64,000 bases of DNA, taken from NCBI GenBank assembly GCA_913055875.1, contig CAJXJY010000004.1, positions 62,001 through 126,000 on the forward strand, read 5' to 3'. Below are positions 32,799-41,876 of the stretch, piece after piece. The translations under genes were made by a program, and so were the position numbers. The notes beneath the pieces were generated by a model that worked only from the letters and a program-made list of their open reading frames with translations, was not told the origin of the DNA and made no database searches. The first letter of the stretch is position 1, and each line of letters opens with the position of its first letter. This DNA comes from an uncultured Altererythrobacter sp. (GTDB lineage: Bacteria > Pseudomonadota > Alphaproteobacteria > Sphingomonadales > Sphingomonadaceae).

Positions 32799-33422
32799 AT
32801 GGACATACCGATCGACAGCTTGAAGGCCCTGATCATCGGCTACGCGATCGGTTCGATCCCGTTCGGCCTGCTCCTGACCCGCTTCGCCGGGCTGGGCGAT
32901 GTACGCAATATCGGCAGCGGCAATATCGGCGCCACCAACGTGCTGCGCACCGGCAACAAGGGTCTCGCCGCGGCGACGCTGGCGTTCGACCTGCTCAAGG
33001 GGTTCCTGCCGGTCTACCTCGCGTGGCAATGGTTCGGCCATCCCGGCGGCATGCCGGAGGCGGCGTGGGGCGCGGTGCCGCTGGCGGCGCTCGGCGCGGT
33101 GCTCGGCCATTGTTTCCCCGTCTGGCTCGGTTTCAAGGGTGGCAAGGGGGTGGCGACCAATGCCGGGGTGACGCTCGGGATTGCCTGGCCGCTCGGGCTG
33201 ATCTACGCGCTGCTGTGGCTGACCTTGCTGGGCGCGACGCGGATCAGTTCGCTCGCTGGCATGGGCGCGGTGTGCGGGGCGCTGTTCGTCGCGGTCTATT
33301 GGGAGTTCGAGCCGTTCGTCCCGGTGCTGGCGATCGTGACGGTCATCGTGCTGTGGCTGCACCGCACCAACATCCAGCGGCTGTTGCGCGGCGAGGAGCC
33401 GAAGGTCGGCGGGAAGAAGTGA
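32799..33422 (+). CDS. plsY: Glycerol-3-phosphate acyltransferase PlsY
   Basis: 207 residues, integral membrane with about five helices. It acylates glycerol-3-phosphate from acyl-phosphate to give lysophosphatidate, the first membrane-lipid step. The three PlsY motifs are present: GSGNIGATNVLRTGNKG, GHCFPVWLGFKGGKGVATNAG and the C-terminal YWEFEP/HRTNIQRL. The stop overlaps the dprA start (GTGA). The plsY-dprA order is widespread in alphaproteobacteria. Confidence 0.96.
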   Translation: MDIPIDSLKALIIGYAIGSIPFGLLLTRFAGLGDVRNIGSGNIGATNVLRTGNKGLAAATLAFDLLKGFLPVYLAWQWFGHPGGMPEAAWGAVPLAALGAVLGHCFPVWLGFKGGKGVATNAGVTLGIAWPLGLIYALLWLTLLGATRISSLAGMGAVCGALFVAVYWEFEPFVPVLAIVTVIVLWLHRTNIQRLLRGEEPKVGGKK

Positions 33423-34531
33423 GCGACGCGCCGGCAGCAGTGCCGAGCCAGGACGAGGCCTTCGCGCGTATCCGGCTGTTCCGCTCGCCCCATATCGGGC
33501 CGGTGACCTATCGCCAGCTGCTGCGCCGCTTCGGCGATGCACAGGAGGCGCTCGCGGGTTTGCCCGATCTCGGCCGGCGCGGCGGGCGGGACTATCGTCC
33601 TGCCAAGAGCGAAGCGATCGAGCGCGAGATCGACGCGGTGCGTATGACGGGTGCGCGCTATCTGTTCCACGACCAGCCCGGCTATCCGGCGTTGCTGCGC
33701 GAGCTCGACAGTGCGCCGCCGGTGCTGATGTGGCGCGGCGATCTGTCGCGGGCTGAGCGGCCCTGCGTGGCGATGGTCGGCGCGCGCAATGCCAGCGCGG
33801 CGGCGGTCAAGCTGGCGCGCGACTTCGCCTCCGGGCTGGCGGGGGAGGGCTTCACCGTGGTTTCCGGCCTGGCTCGTGGGATCGACGGGGCGAGCCACGA
33901 GGGTGCTTTCCCGACAACAATCGGGGTGATCGCGAGCGGCATCGACATCGCCTATCCGCCGCAGCACGCCGATCTGCAGGAGCGGATCGCGAGCGAGGGC
34001 CTGTTGCTCGCCGAACAGCCGCCCGGGACCGAGCCGCGCGGCAGCCATTTCCCGAGCCGCAATCGCATCATCGCCGGGCTCGCGGCGGGCACGCTGGTGG
34101 TCGAGGCTGCACCCCGTTCCGGATCGCTGATCACAGCGCGGCTGGCGGGCGAGGCGGGGCGCGAGGTGATGGCGATCCCGGGCAGCCCGCTCGACTCCCG
34201 CTCGCAGGGCTGCAACCGGCTGATCCGCGACGGCGCGGTGCTGGTGCAGGCGCCCGAAGACGTTGTCGAACTGCTGAGCGGCTTCGACGGAAGCCCTCGC
34301 TCGACCTTTCACGAACCGCTGCCGCAGGACTGGGAAGGCGGCGAGGACCTGGCGGAGGCGGAGCCGGCGGATATCGAGGGCCTGCTCACCACCGCACCGG
34401 TGGCGGTCGACGAACTCATCCGGCAATCGGGCGAGAGCGCGGCCTCGGTGCAGATGGCGCTGCTGGAGCTGGAGATATCCGGGCGGTTGCAACGCCACGC
34501 CGCTGGCCGGGTCTCGCTCGGCGGCCAGTGA
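33419..34531 (+). CDS. dprA: DNA-processing protein DprA
   Basis: 370 residues from GTG 33419 with a 4-base overlap onto plsY. An N-terminal SAM-like region is followed by the Rossmann core with SGLARGIDGASHEGA and GSHFPSRNRIIAGLA, then a C-terminal winged helix (about 320-368, LLTTAPVAVDELIRQSGES). DprA loads RecA onto incoming single-stranded DNA in natural transformation. No other competence gene lies in this window. Usually topA follows directly, but here two unrelated genes intervene. Confidence 0.96.
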   Translation: MSDAPAAVPSQDEAFARIRLFRSPHIGPVTYRQLLRRFGDAQEALAGLPDLGRRGGRDYRPAKSEAIEREIDAVRMTGARYLFHDQPGYPALLRELDSAPPVLMWRGDLSRAERPCVAMVGARNASAAAVKLARDFASGLAGEGFTVVSGLARGIDGASHEGAFPTTIGVIASGIDIAYPPQHADLQERIASEGLLLAEQPPGTEPRGSHFPSRNRIIAGLAAGTLVVEAAPRSGSLITARLAGEAGREVMAIPGSPLDSRSQGCNRLIRDGAVLVQAPEDVVELLSGFDGSPRSTFHEPLPQDWEGGEDLAEAEPADIEGLLTTAPVAVDELIRQSGESAASVQMALLELEISGRLQRHAAGRVSLGGQ

Positions 34532-34606
34532 ACGGGTGGCTTCGAACGGGTGCTTCCGCGAGCGGACGTTCGATGCCATAGCGTGCGCAAGGGGAGGGAC
34601 GGGACC

Positions 34607-35674
34607 ATGAAACGAATCCTGCTGACGATCGCCGCATCGCTGGCTCTGGCAGCTTGCACGGGCGAGCGGAGCGACGGCACCGAGGCTGCGGTCGAAGCGA
34701 AATCGTGGACGCTGGCCGATGGCGAGATATTTCCCGCCGACCGCAGCCTGATTCGCGCGGAGGACGGCGTCCAGCTGGGCGACGGCACGCTGATCGTCGC
34801 CGACCAGCGCTACGGCCTGGTCCGGATCGCCCCCGACGGCAGCCACGAACCGTTCGGCGATTTCGCGGCGGCCGGGTTCGTGCACGATCCGCCAGAAGGC
34901 GCGGCCGGGCCCAACGGCGTGCATCTCGAACCCGACGGCAGACACATCCTCGTCGCCGATGTGTTCACCGGCCGGATCTACCGCACCGATATCGAGACCG
35001 CGACGACCGAGCTGGTGCTCGCGCATCGCTACGGCGTGAACACCGCGATCGCCGATTCGACCGGTGCGATCTGGTTCACCCAGTCGACCGAGAACCAGGG
35101 CGAGGAGCGCCTGTTCGCGGCAGTCGGAACGCCGATAGGAGACGGCGCGATCTACCGGCTCCCGCGCGATGCGGACGGCAATCTCGCGGCAGAGCCCGAA
35201 CTGGTTGTGGACGGGCTCGACTTCCCCAACGGTTTCCATCTCGACGAGGCGAACGGGTGGCTGTTCCTGTCCGAAACGCTGGGCGACCGCGTGCTGAGCT
35301 TCGCGCTCGATGTCGAAAACGGCAGCCTGGGAGAACACAGGGTACTGGCGGCGATCCCCACGCCCGACAACATGCGGCTTGCGCATGACGGCTCGCTATG
35401 GGTCGCTTCCCCGGTATCCAACAGGCTCTTCGCGATCGACCTCGCCAGCGGCGAAACGCGGGTCGTGTTCGACGCCCAGACCGAACAGGGCGCGCAGGTC
35501 GTTTCCGAATGGACTGCCCGCGGCAAGGCCGGGGAGGGACGGCTCGACCTGCTCGGACAAGCGGGTGACGGGGGTGTGCCGGGTCTTGTCACGGGGATGA
35601 TCTTCGGTCGCGCGGACCAGCCCTTTTATGTTTCCAATCTAGGTCCTGCCCTGATCAAGATCGAGCGGGAGTAG
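34607..35674 (+). CDS. SMP-30/gluconolactonase-like lipoprotein
   Basis: 355 residues from ATG 34607 (upstream GGGGAGGGAC). Lipobox ALAACTG, then a six-bladed beta-propeller of the SMP-30/gluconolactonase/strictosidine-synthase class with GAAGPNGVHLEPDGRHILVA, FPNGFHLDEANGWLFLSETL and PTPDNMRLAHDGSLWVAS. Family members are metal-dependent lactonases or aryl-esterases, and the Asn/Asp residues that ligate the metal appear conserved. Envelope-located; substrate unknown. It lies between dprA and topA, where it seems to be an addition to the usual gene order. Confidence 0.85.
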   Translation: MKRILLTIAASLALAACTGERSDGTEAAVEAKSWTLADGEIFPADRSLIRAEDGVQLGDGTLIVADQRYGLVRIAPDGSHEPFGDFAAAGFVHDPPEGAAGPNGVHLEPDGRHILVADVFTGRIYRTDIETATTELVLAHRYGVNTAIADSTGAIWFTQSTENQGEERLFAAVGTPIGDGAIYRLPRDADGNLAAEPELVVDGLDFPNGFHLDEANGWLFLSETLGDRVLSFALDVENGSLGEHRVLAAIPTPDNMRLAHDGSLWVASPVSNRLFAIDLASGETRVVFDAQTEQGAQVVSEWTARGKAGEGRLDLLGQAGDGGVPGLVTGMIFGRADQPFYVSNLGPALIKIERE

Positions 35675-35732
35675 TGTCGGGTGAGCGCGCGCTCGACACG
35701 AGATAGGGCGTCGCGGCGACGGTGACGCTCGC

Positions 35733-36716
35733 CTAGTCCCTCACCGGCCCGCTTTCGTCGAACAGCGGGCGTTCGCGAATCCAGCGGCTGGCAAGGTATT
35801 TGTTGCCCATCGTCACCGGCAATCCGGCGTGGATCGACATCCGGTCGGGGCGTCCGTCGTCGGTGACGTTGCGGAACACGATCGCATCGCCGGTGCGCCC
35901 GCGATAGGCGAAGTCGATGGCGGGGAAGGCCGTCTGCCCGCCCATGTAGTCGTCGTTGAGGTAGACCAGCGCGGTCCGGACGCGCTGGTTGGTCAGCCCG
36001 GGCAGCGCGTCGAGATGGTTGAGATAATGCTGTCCGGGGCGATAGCGCAGCACCAGCAGGATTTCGCCGCAGGCATATTCGCTCTCGCTCGCCATCGCCA
36101 GCCGGCGATTGAGCGCGGTGACGGCGGGATCCTCGATCAGCGTGTGGATCTGCGCGCATTCGGAGGTGCGGATCGGGTCGGGGACCTGTTCGAGGTTCGG
36201 ACCCGTCACCAGCGACGGGCCGAGGCGCGGTTCGGCCAGCGCGCGCAGGTGCCGGCATTCCGCTTGACTGAACAGGCGCGGGAACGATCGCAGGTCGGGC
36301 GACGAACGAAGCCGCTCGCTTTCGGGCGGTTGCCGCGGATCGCCGGCCGCGTCGAGGTCCATCGCTTCGATCAATTCGAAGGCGCGCGCACGGTCGTCGA
36401 ACTCCGCAGCTTCGCGCGCGAGCCGCTCGATCGCCCCCGGCCAGTCGCGCTGCCCGACCACGCCGTTCGCCATAAGATTGGTGACTATGTGGCCCGCGCC
36501 GGGACTGCCCGCTGCTTCCGCCGCGGCGAAGAAGCCGAGCGCCTTGGTCCAGTCGAGCTCCACCAGCGCGCCGCGCCAATGCATGTCGGCCCAGGTGTAG
36601 AGCGCGTCGGGGTCGCCATCCCCCTCGGCCAGCCGACCGACGATCGACTTGGCCTCGTGGCCTTTTCCGGCGGCGGCGAGCTCGATCGCACGGGTCAATT
36701 CGGGGTTCAACGGCAT
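35733..36716 (-). CDS. Fe(II)/2-oxoglutarate-dependent prolyl 4-hydroxylase-like protein
   Basis: 327 residues, ATG 36716. Residues 1-110 are Ala-rich helices resembling Sel1/TPR repeats (ALYTWADMHWRGALVELDW). The C-terminal P4Hc domain (about 170-320) has the iron ligands HLDALPG (H-x-D) and SIHAGLPVTMGNKYLASRW (distal His and the 2-oxoglutarate-binding Lys). It probably hydroxylates a protein or peptide; the target is unknown. Antisense to topA's upstream region, it ends 59 bases from the SMP-30 gene (convergent). Confidence 0.85.
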   Translation of the reverse strand: MPLNPELTRAIELAAAGKGHEAKSIVGRLAEGDGDPDALYTWADMHWRGALVELDWTKALGFFAAAEAAGSPGAGHIVTNLMANGVVGQRDWPGAIERLAREAAEFDDRARAFELIEAMDLDAAGDPRQPPESERLRSSPDLRSFPRLFSQAECRHLRALAEPRLGPSLVTGPNLEQVPDPIRTSECAQIHTLIEDPAVTALNRRLAMASESEYACGEILLVLRYRPGQHYLNHLDALPGLTNQRVRTALVYLNDDYMGGQTAFPAIDFAYRGRTGDAIVFRNVTDDGRPDRMSIHAGLPVTMGNKYLASRWIRERPLFDESGPVRD

Positions 36717-36819
36717 CGCCAGTCAATTGCCAGCGATGCGACGGGTACGCCAGTCAAACCGTGTTGGACGGCGATTTGCACGACAGCGCTTGACACCCGC
36801 GAATCCCCGACCCCACTTT

Positions 36820-36845
36820 CGCGCGTACGTACACGTATACGCGTA
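36820..36845. promoter_or_regulatory. 26-base alternating purine/pyrimidine tract upstream of topA
   Basis: From C36820 to A36845 every base alternates pyrimidine-purine without exception. The sequence is built of CG, TA, CA/TG steps (core CGCGTACGTACACGTATACG) with short palindromes GTACGTAC and CGTATACG. It ends 19 bases before the topA ATG, in the untranslated leader or promoter. Such tracts favour left-handed Z-DNA under negative supercoiling. A TTGACA at 36790-36795 is a possible -35, but its -10 is poor. Confidence 0.7.
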
Positions 36846-36864
36846 AGGGACCGTATCCACGCTC

Positions 36865-39384
36865 ATGCAACTGGTTATCGTTGAATCGCCGGCGAAGGCG
36901 AAAACTATCGAAGGCTATCTCGGCAAGGACTTCAAGGTTCTCGCCTCCTACGGCCATGTCCGCGACCTGCCGCCCAAGGACGGCAGCGTGCGGCCGGACG
37001 AGGATTTCGCGATGGACTGGGAACTCTATCGCGACAAGCAGAGCCGCTTCAAGGAGATCAGCGACGCGGCCAAGAAAGCCGACCGGCTGGTGCTCGCGAC
37101 CGACCCCGATCGCGAGGGCGAGGCGATCTCGTGGCACGTGCTCGAGCTGCTGAAGAAGCGGAAGGCAGCACCCGACAAGGTCGACCGCGTCACCTTCAAC
37201 GCGATCACCAAGGCGGCGGTGACCGAAGCGATGGGCAGCCCGCGCGAACTCGATAGCGACCTGATCGACGCCTATCTCGCGCGCCGCGCGCTCGATTATC
37301 TCTACGGCTTCACGCTTTCGCCGGTGCTGTGGCGCCGCCTGCCCGGCGCCAAGAGCGCGGGCCGCGTGCAGTCGGTCGCGCTGCGGCTGATCTGCGAGCG
37401 CGAGCACGAGATCGAAGTGTTCCGGCCCGACGAATACTGGTCGGTCGTCGCCAAGCTGGAACATGACGGCACCGAATTCGACGCCCGCTTGGTGCGCTAC
37501 GAGGGCAAGAAGCTCGACAAGCTGACGCTCGGCAACGAGGGCAGCGCGCTGGCCGCGAAGGCCGCGGTCGAGGAAGGCCGTTTCACGGTCGAGGAGATCA
37601 AGACCAAGCCGCTCAAGCGCAATCCGGCGCCGCCCTTCACCACTTCGACACTGCAGCAGGAGGCCGCGCGAAAACTCGGCTTCTCGGCCAGCCACACGAT
37701 GCGGCTGGCGCAGTCGCTCTACGAGGCGGGCGCGATCACCTATATGCGCACCGACGGGGTGCAGATGGACGGCAGCGCGATCTCCGCCTGCCGCAAGGCG
37801 ATCAGCGAGCGCTACGACGGCAGCTACCTGCCCGAAAAGCCGCGCCACTACGCCACCAAGGCCAAGAACGCGCAGGAAGCGCACGAGGCGATCCGCCCGA
37901 CCAGCTTCATGCGTGACCGCGCCGGTTCGGGCGACGAGGCCAAGCTCTACGACCTCGTCTTCAAGCGCGCGATGGCGAGCCAGATGGAGGCGGCGCGGCT
38001 CGAACGCACCACCGTCACGCTGCGCGACGGCACCGGCGCGCACGAGCTGCGCGCGACCGGGCAGGTGATCCAGTTCCCCGGCTTCTTCGCAGTCTATCAG
38101 GAAGGGCGCGACGACAAGGACGACGATGAAGACGGCCTGCTGCCGGTCATCCGCAAGGGCGATTGCCCGGCCAAAAGGCAAGTCGAGGCGAATCAGCACT
38201 TCACCCAGCCGCCGCCGCGCTATTCGGAAGCGAGCCTCGTCAAGCGGCTCGAGGAACTCGGCATCGGCCGCCCCTCGACGTATGCCTCGACGATCCAGAC
38301 GCTGCGCGATCGCGACTATGTGCGAATGGAGAAAAACCGTTTCTTCGCAGAGGAATCGGGGCGATTGCTGACGGCGTTTCTCGAGCGCTTCTTCCCGCAA
38401 TACGTGGCCTACGACTACACCGCGGGCCTCGAGGACGAACTCGACGAAGTCTCCGGCGGCCGCGAGGAGTGGAAGAAATTGCTCGAGGGCTTCTGGCTCG
38501 ACTTCAAGCCGAAGACCGAGGAGGTGATGGAGCGCAAGCCCTCCGAAGTCACCGAGGTGCTCGACGAATATCTATCCGATTACCTGTTTCCCCCGCGCGC
38601 GGACGGCAAGGATCCGCGCCACTGCCCGCTCTGCGAGCAGGAAGGACGCGAGGGGGGCGAACTGCACCTGCGCGGCGGGCGCTACGGTGCGTTCGTGGCT
38701 TGCGCGAACTACCCCGAATGCAAATACACCCGCCGCTTCGCCCAGCCCGGCGCGGACGGCGAGGATCCCGCCGACGACGGCGTGATGGGCGAGCACCCGG
38801 AAACCGGCCTTCCGATAGAGCGCAAATCGGGCCGCTTCGGGCCCTACGTCCAGATGGGCGAGGGCAAGGAGGCGAAGCGCGCGAGCATCCCCAAGGACCT
38901 GGACGATTTCGACCTGGAATGGGCGATCAAGCTGCTCGACCTGCCGCGCATCGTCGGCGCGCATCCGGAAACGGGCAAGGAGATCGAGGCGGCGATCGGA
39001 CGCTACGGTCCCTACCTGCGCCACGACGGCAAATACGGCAAGCTGCAGTCGACCCGCGAAGTGTTCGAAGTCGGCATGAACCGCGCGGTCGATATCCTCG
39101 CCCAGGCCGCCAACCGCAAGGGCGGCGGGCGCGGCAAGGCCGAGCCGATCAAGACGCTCGGCGCGCACCCGACCTCGGGCGGCGAGATCAGGGTCATGCC
39201 GGGCCGCTACGGTCCCTACGTCACCGACGGCACCACCAACGCGACGATCCCGAAGGATGTGAAGCCCGAGGACGTGACCGAAGAGCAGGCGGTCGAACTG
39301 ATCGACAAGCGCGCGGCGAAGGGCCCGGCGAAGAAGAAGCGGCGGAAGAAGGCGGTCGGGAAGAAAGCAGCAGCGAAGAAGTGA
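36865..39384 (+). CDS. topA: DNA topoisomerase I
   Basis: 839 residues. Toprim domain with IVESPAKAKTIEGYLG and LATDPDREGEAISWH (D-x-D); active tyrosine in AITYMRTDGVQMDG, forming the 5'-phosphotyrosine. One CxxC zinc-ribbon (CPLCEQEGREGG ... CANYPECKYTRRF) is followed by three GRYGPY-type repeats and a Lys/Ala-rich tail (KKKRRKKAVGKK). It relaxes negative supercoils. The full set of motifs is intact. Start ATG 36865, a few bases after the alternating tract. Transcription likely responds to supercoiling (inference). Confidence 0.97.
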   Translation: MQLVIVESPAKAKTIEGYLGKDFKVLASYGHVRDLPPKDGSVRPDEDFAMDWELYRDKQSRFKEISDAAKKADRLVLATDPDREGEAISWHVLELLKKRKAAPDKVDRVTFNAITKAAVTEAMGSPRELDSDLIDAYLARRALDYLYGFTLSPVLWRRLPGAKSAGRVQSVALRLICEREHEIEVFRPDEYWSVVAKLEHDGTEFDARLVRYEGKKLDKLTLGNEGSALAAKAAVEEGRFTVEEIKTKPLKRNPAPPFTTSTLQQEAARKLGFSASHTMRLAQSLYEAGAITYMRTDGVQMDGSAISACRKAISERYDGSYLPEKPRHYATKAKNAQEAHEAIRPTSFMRDRAGSGDEAKLYDLVFKRAMASQMEAARLERTTVTLRDGTGAHELRATGQVIQFPGFFAVYQEGRDDKDDDEDGLLPVIRKGDCPAKRQVEANQHFTQPPPRYSEASLVKRLEELGIGRPSTYASTIQTLRDRDYVRMEKNRFFAEESGRLLTAFLERFFPQYVAYDYTAGLEDELDEVSGGREEWKKLLEGFWLDFKPKTEEVMERKPSEVTEVLDEYLSDYLFPPRADGKDPRHCPLCEQEGREGGELHLRGGRYGAFVACANYPECKYTRRFAQPGADGEDPADDGVMGEHPETGLPIERKSGRFGPYVQMGEGKEAKRASIPKDLDDFDLEWAIKLLDLPRIVGAHPETGKEIEAAIGRYGPYLRHDGKYGKLQSTREVFEVGMNRAVDILAQAANRKGGGRGKAEPIKTLGAHPTSGGEIRVMPGRYGPYVTDGTTNATIPKDVKPEDVTEEQAVELIDKRAAKGPAKKKRRKKAVGKKAAAKK

Positions 39385-39501
39385 TCCAGATCCTCCCCGC
39401 TTCTCCGCAGGACAAGTGAGGGGTGGCAGCCCGCAGGGCTGACGGAGGGGCGATAATGCCGCGCAGGAAGCAACTGCGAAACGTGGCCAAGGCACGTCAA
39501 T

Positions 39502-40137
39502 TCACCTGATGGAAAGTCCTTGGTAGTCAGTTCTTGTCCAACTCCCGTCCGTCTGCCGTGCAAAAATCTCTATTCCGGTTCCTCCGCATAACGGACCGCA
39601 TCCGTGTCCTCTCCACAAGAAAGCTTGGCCACGGTCCAAGTCTACAAGAGGCGCTGAGACTGTGTGAAATTCGTATTCGAAGAACAAGCCGTCGGCGGAG
39701 ACCGGCGGAGATTCATCCGCAGGATCGGGTTCAAATGATCGCTTCTGTTTGATTGAACGCAGAGCATCGCAATTTTCAATCGCGCTTTCTCCAGTCAAAG
39801 ATAGGAACGCTCTCGCTCGGGCCTGAATTGCTACGCTGTCCGGATCGCCTTCCTCGCCATCGATAAGGAATGCAAACAGCGTCGCTGCTTCTTCTTCGGA
39901 CATAATTATACCGAACTCTCTCGTGTCATTCAGTACGATGGGCTTGTCAGCCTTGTCGAAATGGTCCGAGACGTATTTTGCTACGATGGAGCATCCGATC
40001 TCGCGGGCTTCTTTGCTGAGGTAAGTCGACTTTTCGTATGGTTGGCCCGATTGAGTTGCATCGCTGCGCCCAGCGTCCGAACAGCCGGTAAGCACCCCAA
40101 ACATGGTGCAGAACACCAGACAGATGATCGCTTTCAT
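39502..40137 (-). CDS. Lipoprotein of unknown function overlapping era
   Basis: 211 residues. ATG 40137 overlaps the era stop by one base (TAATG), so translation may be coupled to era. Lipobox VLTGCSD (Cys about 18). The mature part has TYLSKEAREIGCSIVAKYVS, FGIIMSEEEAATLFAFLIDG and a C-terminal GHGCGPLCGGTGIEIFARQ with three Cys. No domain recognised. Base composition is visibly less GC-rich than flanking genes, with rare-codon use, suggesting recent acquisition or fast evolution. Confidence 0.8.
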   Translation of the reverse strand: MKAIICLVFCTMFGVLTGCSDAGRSDATQSGQPYEKSTYLSKEAREIGCSIVAKYVSDHFDKADKPIVLNDTREFGIIMSEEEAATLFAFLIDGEEGDPDSVAIQARARAFLSLTGESAIENCDALRSIKQKRSFEPDPADESPPVSADGLFFEYEFHTVSAPLVDLDRGQAFLWRGHGCGPLCGGTGIEIFARQTDGSWTRTDYQGLSIR

Positions 40138-41051
40138 TATTTCACCCAATCCAGCCCCATCTCCTCGTACACCTCTTTGCTCTCCGCCCAGCCCTCCTCC
40201 ACTTTCACGTGCAGGAACAGGTGTACCTTCACCCCCAGCATCTCGGCCAGTTCCTTGCGCGCGGCCTCGCCGATGGCCTTGATCATGCGGCCGCCCTTGC
40301 CGAGCACGATGGGGCGCTGGCTTTCGCGCGCGATCACGATCTGCTGGTGGATTTCCAGGCTGCCGTCGGGGCGCTGCTGGTAGCTCTCGGGGCGAACCGC
40401 CGAATCGTAGGGCAGTTCCTCGTGCAACTGCTTGTAGAGTTGCTCGCGCGTAACTTCCGCCGCGAGCAGGCGTTCGCTCGCATCGCTCACCTGGTCCTCG
40501 GGATAGTGCCATACCCCCTCGGGCATCATGTCCGCGAGCGCCTGTTTCATCTCCACCACCCCGTCTCCGGTCAGCGCGGAGACGAAGAACACTTCGGCGA
40601 AATCGGTCTTTTCCCCGAGTTCCTGCGCCAGCGCGAGCAGCGGTTCCTTCTTCGCCGCGTCGACCTTGTTCAGCACCAGGATCTTGCGCTCGGGCCGTCC
40701 CGCCAGCGCCTCGATCAACGGTTCGAGTTCGTGCCGGCGCTGCTTGACCGGGTCGACCAGCAGCAGCACCGCGTCGGCCGCCTCGGCGCCGTCCCACGCC
40801 GCGCTCACCATCGCGCGGTCGAGCTTGCGGCGCGGGGCGAAGATGCCGGGTGTGTCGACGAGGATCATCTGGGTCGCGGCGTCCTCGTTCTTGGCAAGCG
40901 CGATGCCGAGCATCCGCGCGCGGGTGGTCTGCGCCTTGGCGCTGGTGATCGCGACCTTTTGCCCGACCAGCGCGTTGACCAGCGTCGACTTGCCCGCATT
41001 GGGCGCGCCGATGACCGCGACTACACCGCAGCGACTAGGCGTCCCGGACAC
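40137..41051 (-). CDS. era: GTPase Era
   Basis: 304 residues from GTG 41051 (GGGAGG about 7 bases before). Longer starts enter a repeat. G1 GAPNAGKSTLVN, G2 TTRARML, G3 VDTPGIFAPRR, G4 NKVD and the C-terminal KH domain with IVLGKGGRMIKAIGEAARKEL. Era binds the 3' end of 16S rRNA and matures the 30S subunit; it is essential. It is the third gene of lepB-rnc-era, separated from rnc by a repeat of about 115 bases. Confidence 0.97.
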   Translation of the reverse strand: MSGTPSRCGVVAVIGAPNAGKSTLVNALVGQKVAITSAKAQTTRARMLGIALAKNEDAATQMILVDTPGIFAPRRKLDRAMVSAAWDGAEAADAVLLLVDPVKQRRHELEPLIEALAGRPERKILVLNKVDAAKKEPLLALAQELGEKTDFAEVFFVSALTGDGVVEMKQALADMMPEGVWHYPEDQVSDASERLLAAEVTREQLYKQLHEELPYDSAVRPESYQQRPDGSLEIHQQIVIARESQRPIVLGKGGRMIKAIGEAARKELAEMLGVKVHLFLHVKVEEGWAESKEVYEEMGLDWVK

Positions 41052-41067
41052 AACCGACCTCCCAATT

Positions 41068-41182
41068 CCGTTCGTCCCGAGCGAAGTCGAGGGGCAGGAT
41101 CGAGCGAAGTCGAGATCGTTCGCGCAGGGCCGGTTCTCGGCTGCGCTCGAACATGTCCTTCGACAAGCTCGGGACGAACGGG
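41068..41182. repeat. Inverted repeat with internal duplication, copy 5
   Basis: CCGTTCGTCCCGAGCGAAGT at the left and CAAGCTCGGGACGAACGG at the right; in between, CGAGCGAAGTCGAG recurs. Longer than sister copies, it fills the rnc-era gap, so it lies within a transcribed operon and could attenuate era expression or be an RNase III substrate (inference). Confidence 0.85.
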
Positions 41183-41204
41183 GTGGGGATGGCACAGAAT
41201 GGCC

Positions 41205-41876
41205 TCACCCGAACGTCTCCATGAACTTCCTTGCCGCTTCGGTTTCGGCTTCCTGCTTGCTGCTCGCGGTCGCCTCTGCCTCGCCGACATTGTGGATGCT
41301 CACCTTGACCGTGAAGCGCGCCTGGTGGTCGGGGCCCGAGCGTTCGACCAGTTCGTAGCGCGGGCTGCGGCGCTGGTTGCCCGCAGCCCATTCCTGCAGC
41401 GCGCTCTTGGGATGCTTGGCGCGGCCGGCCGTGCTCTCGACCGCGTCGCGCCACAGCAGGTGGACCAGTTCGCGCGCGCTGTCGAACCCGGCCTCGAGAA
41501 ACTGCGCGCCGAGCAGCGATTCCATGATGTCGCCGAGCACGTTGTCGCTTTCCGCGGTGCCGTCGGCGCGCGCCTGCTTGCCGAGGCGGATATGTTCGGA
41601 CGCGCCCAGCTCGCTCGCAATGCGCGCGCAACTCGCCTTGTCGACCAGCGCGTTGAGCCGCTGCGCCAGCCGGCCTTCCGCGTCGGGCCCGTCCTCGTAG
41701 AGCCAGTGCGCGATCGACAGGCCGAGCACGCGGTCGCCGAGGAATTCGAGCCGGTCGTAGTCGCGCGCCTCGCCAAGGCTCCCATGCGTCAGCGCCTCGA
41801 CCCACAGGTCTTCGGTGGCGACGGCGAAGCCGTTCTTGCGCAGCCAGTCGCGCGTTTCGGGCGCCAGATCGCTCAT
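41205..41876 (-). CDS. rnc: Ribonuclease III
   Basis: 223 residues, start ATG 41876 overlapping the lepB stop (ATGA). The signature RLEFLGDRVLGLSIA, the second catalytic EDIME-like DIMESLLGAQFLEAG and the C-terminal dsRNA-binding domain (ALQEWAAGNQRRSPRYELVE, then ASSKQEAETEAARKFME) are present. It cleaves rRNA precursors and structured mRNAs. Co-transcribed with lepB. Confidence 0.97.
   Translation of the reverse strand: MSDLAPETRDWLRKNGFAVATEDLWVEALTHGSLGEARDYDRLEFLGDRVLGLSIAHWLYEDGPDAEGRLAQRLNALVDKASCARIASELGASEHIRLGKQARADGTAESDNVLGDIMESLLGAQFLEAGFDSARELVHLLWRDAVESTAGRAKHPKSALQEWAAGNQRRSPRYELVERSGPDHQARFTVKVSIHNVGEAEATASSKQEAETEAARKFMETFG

Noticed and set aside
36790-36818. Strong topA promoter based on TTGACA at 36790
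   Set aside because: The -35 is perfect, but the 17-base spacing gives CCACTT as -10; the same TTGACACCCGCG string also occurs at 45299 without a -10, so it may be another motif.
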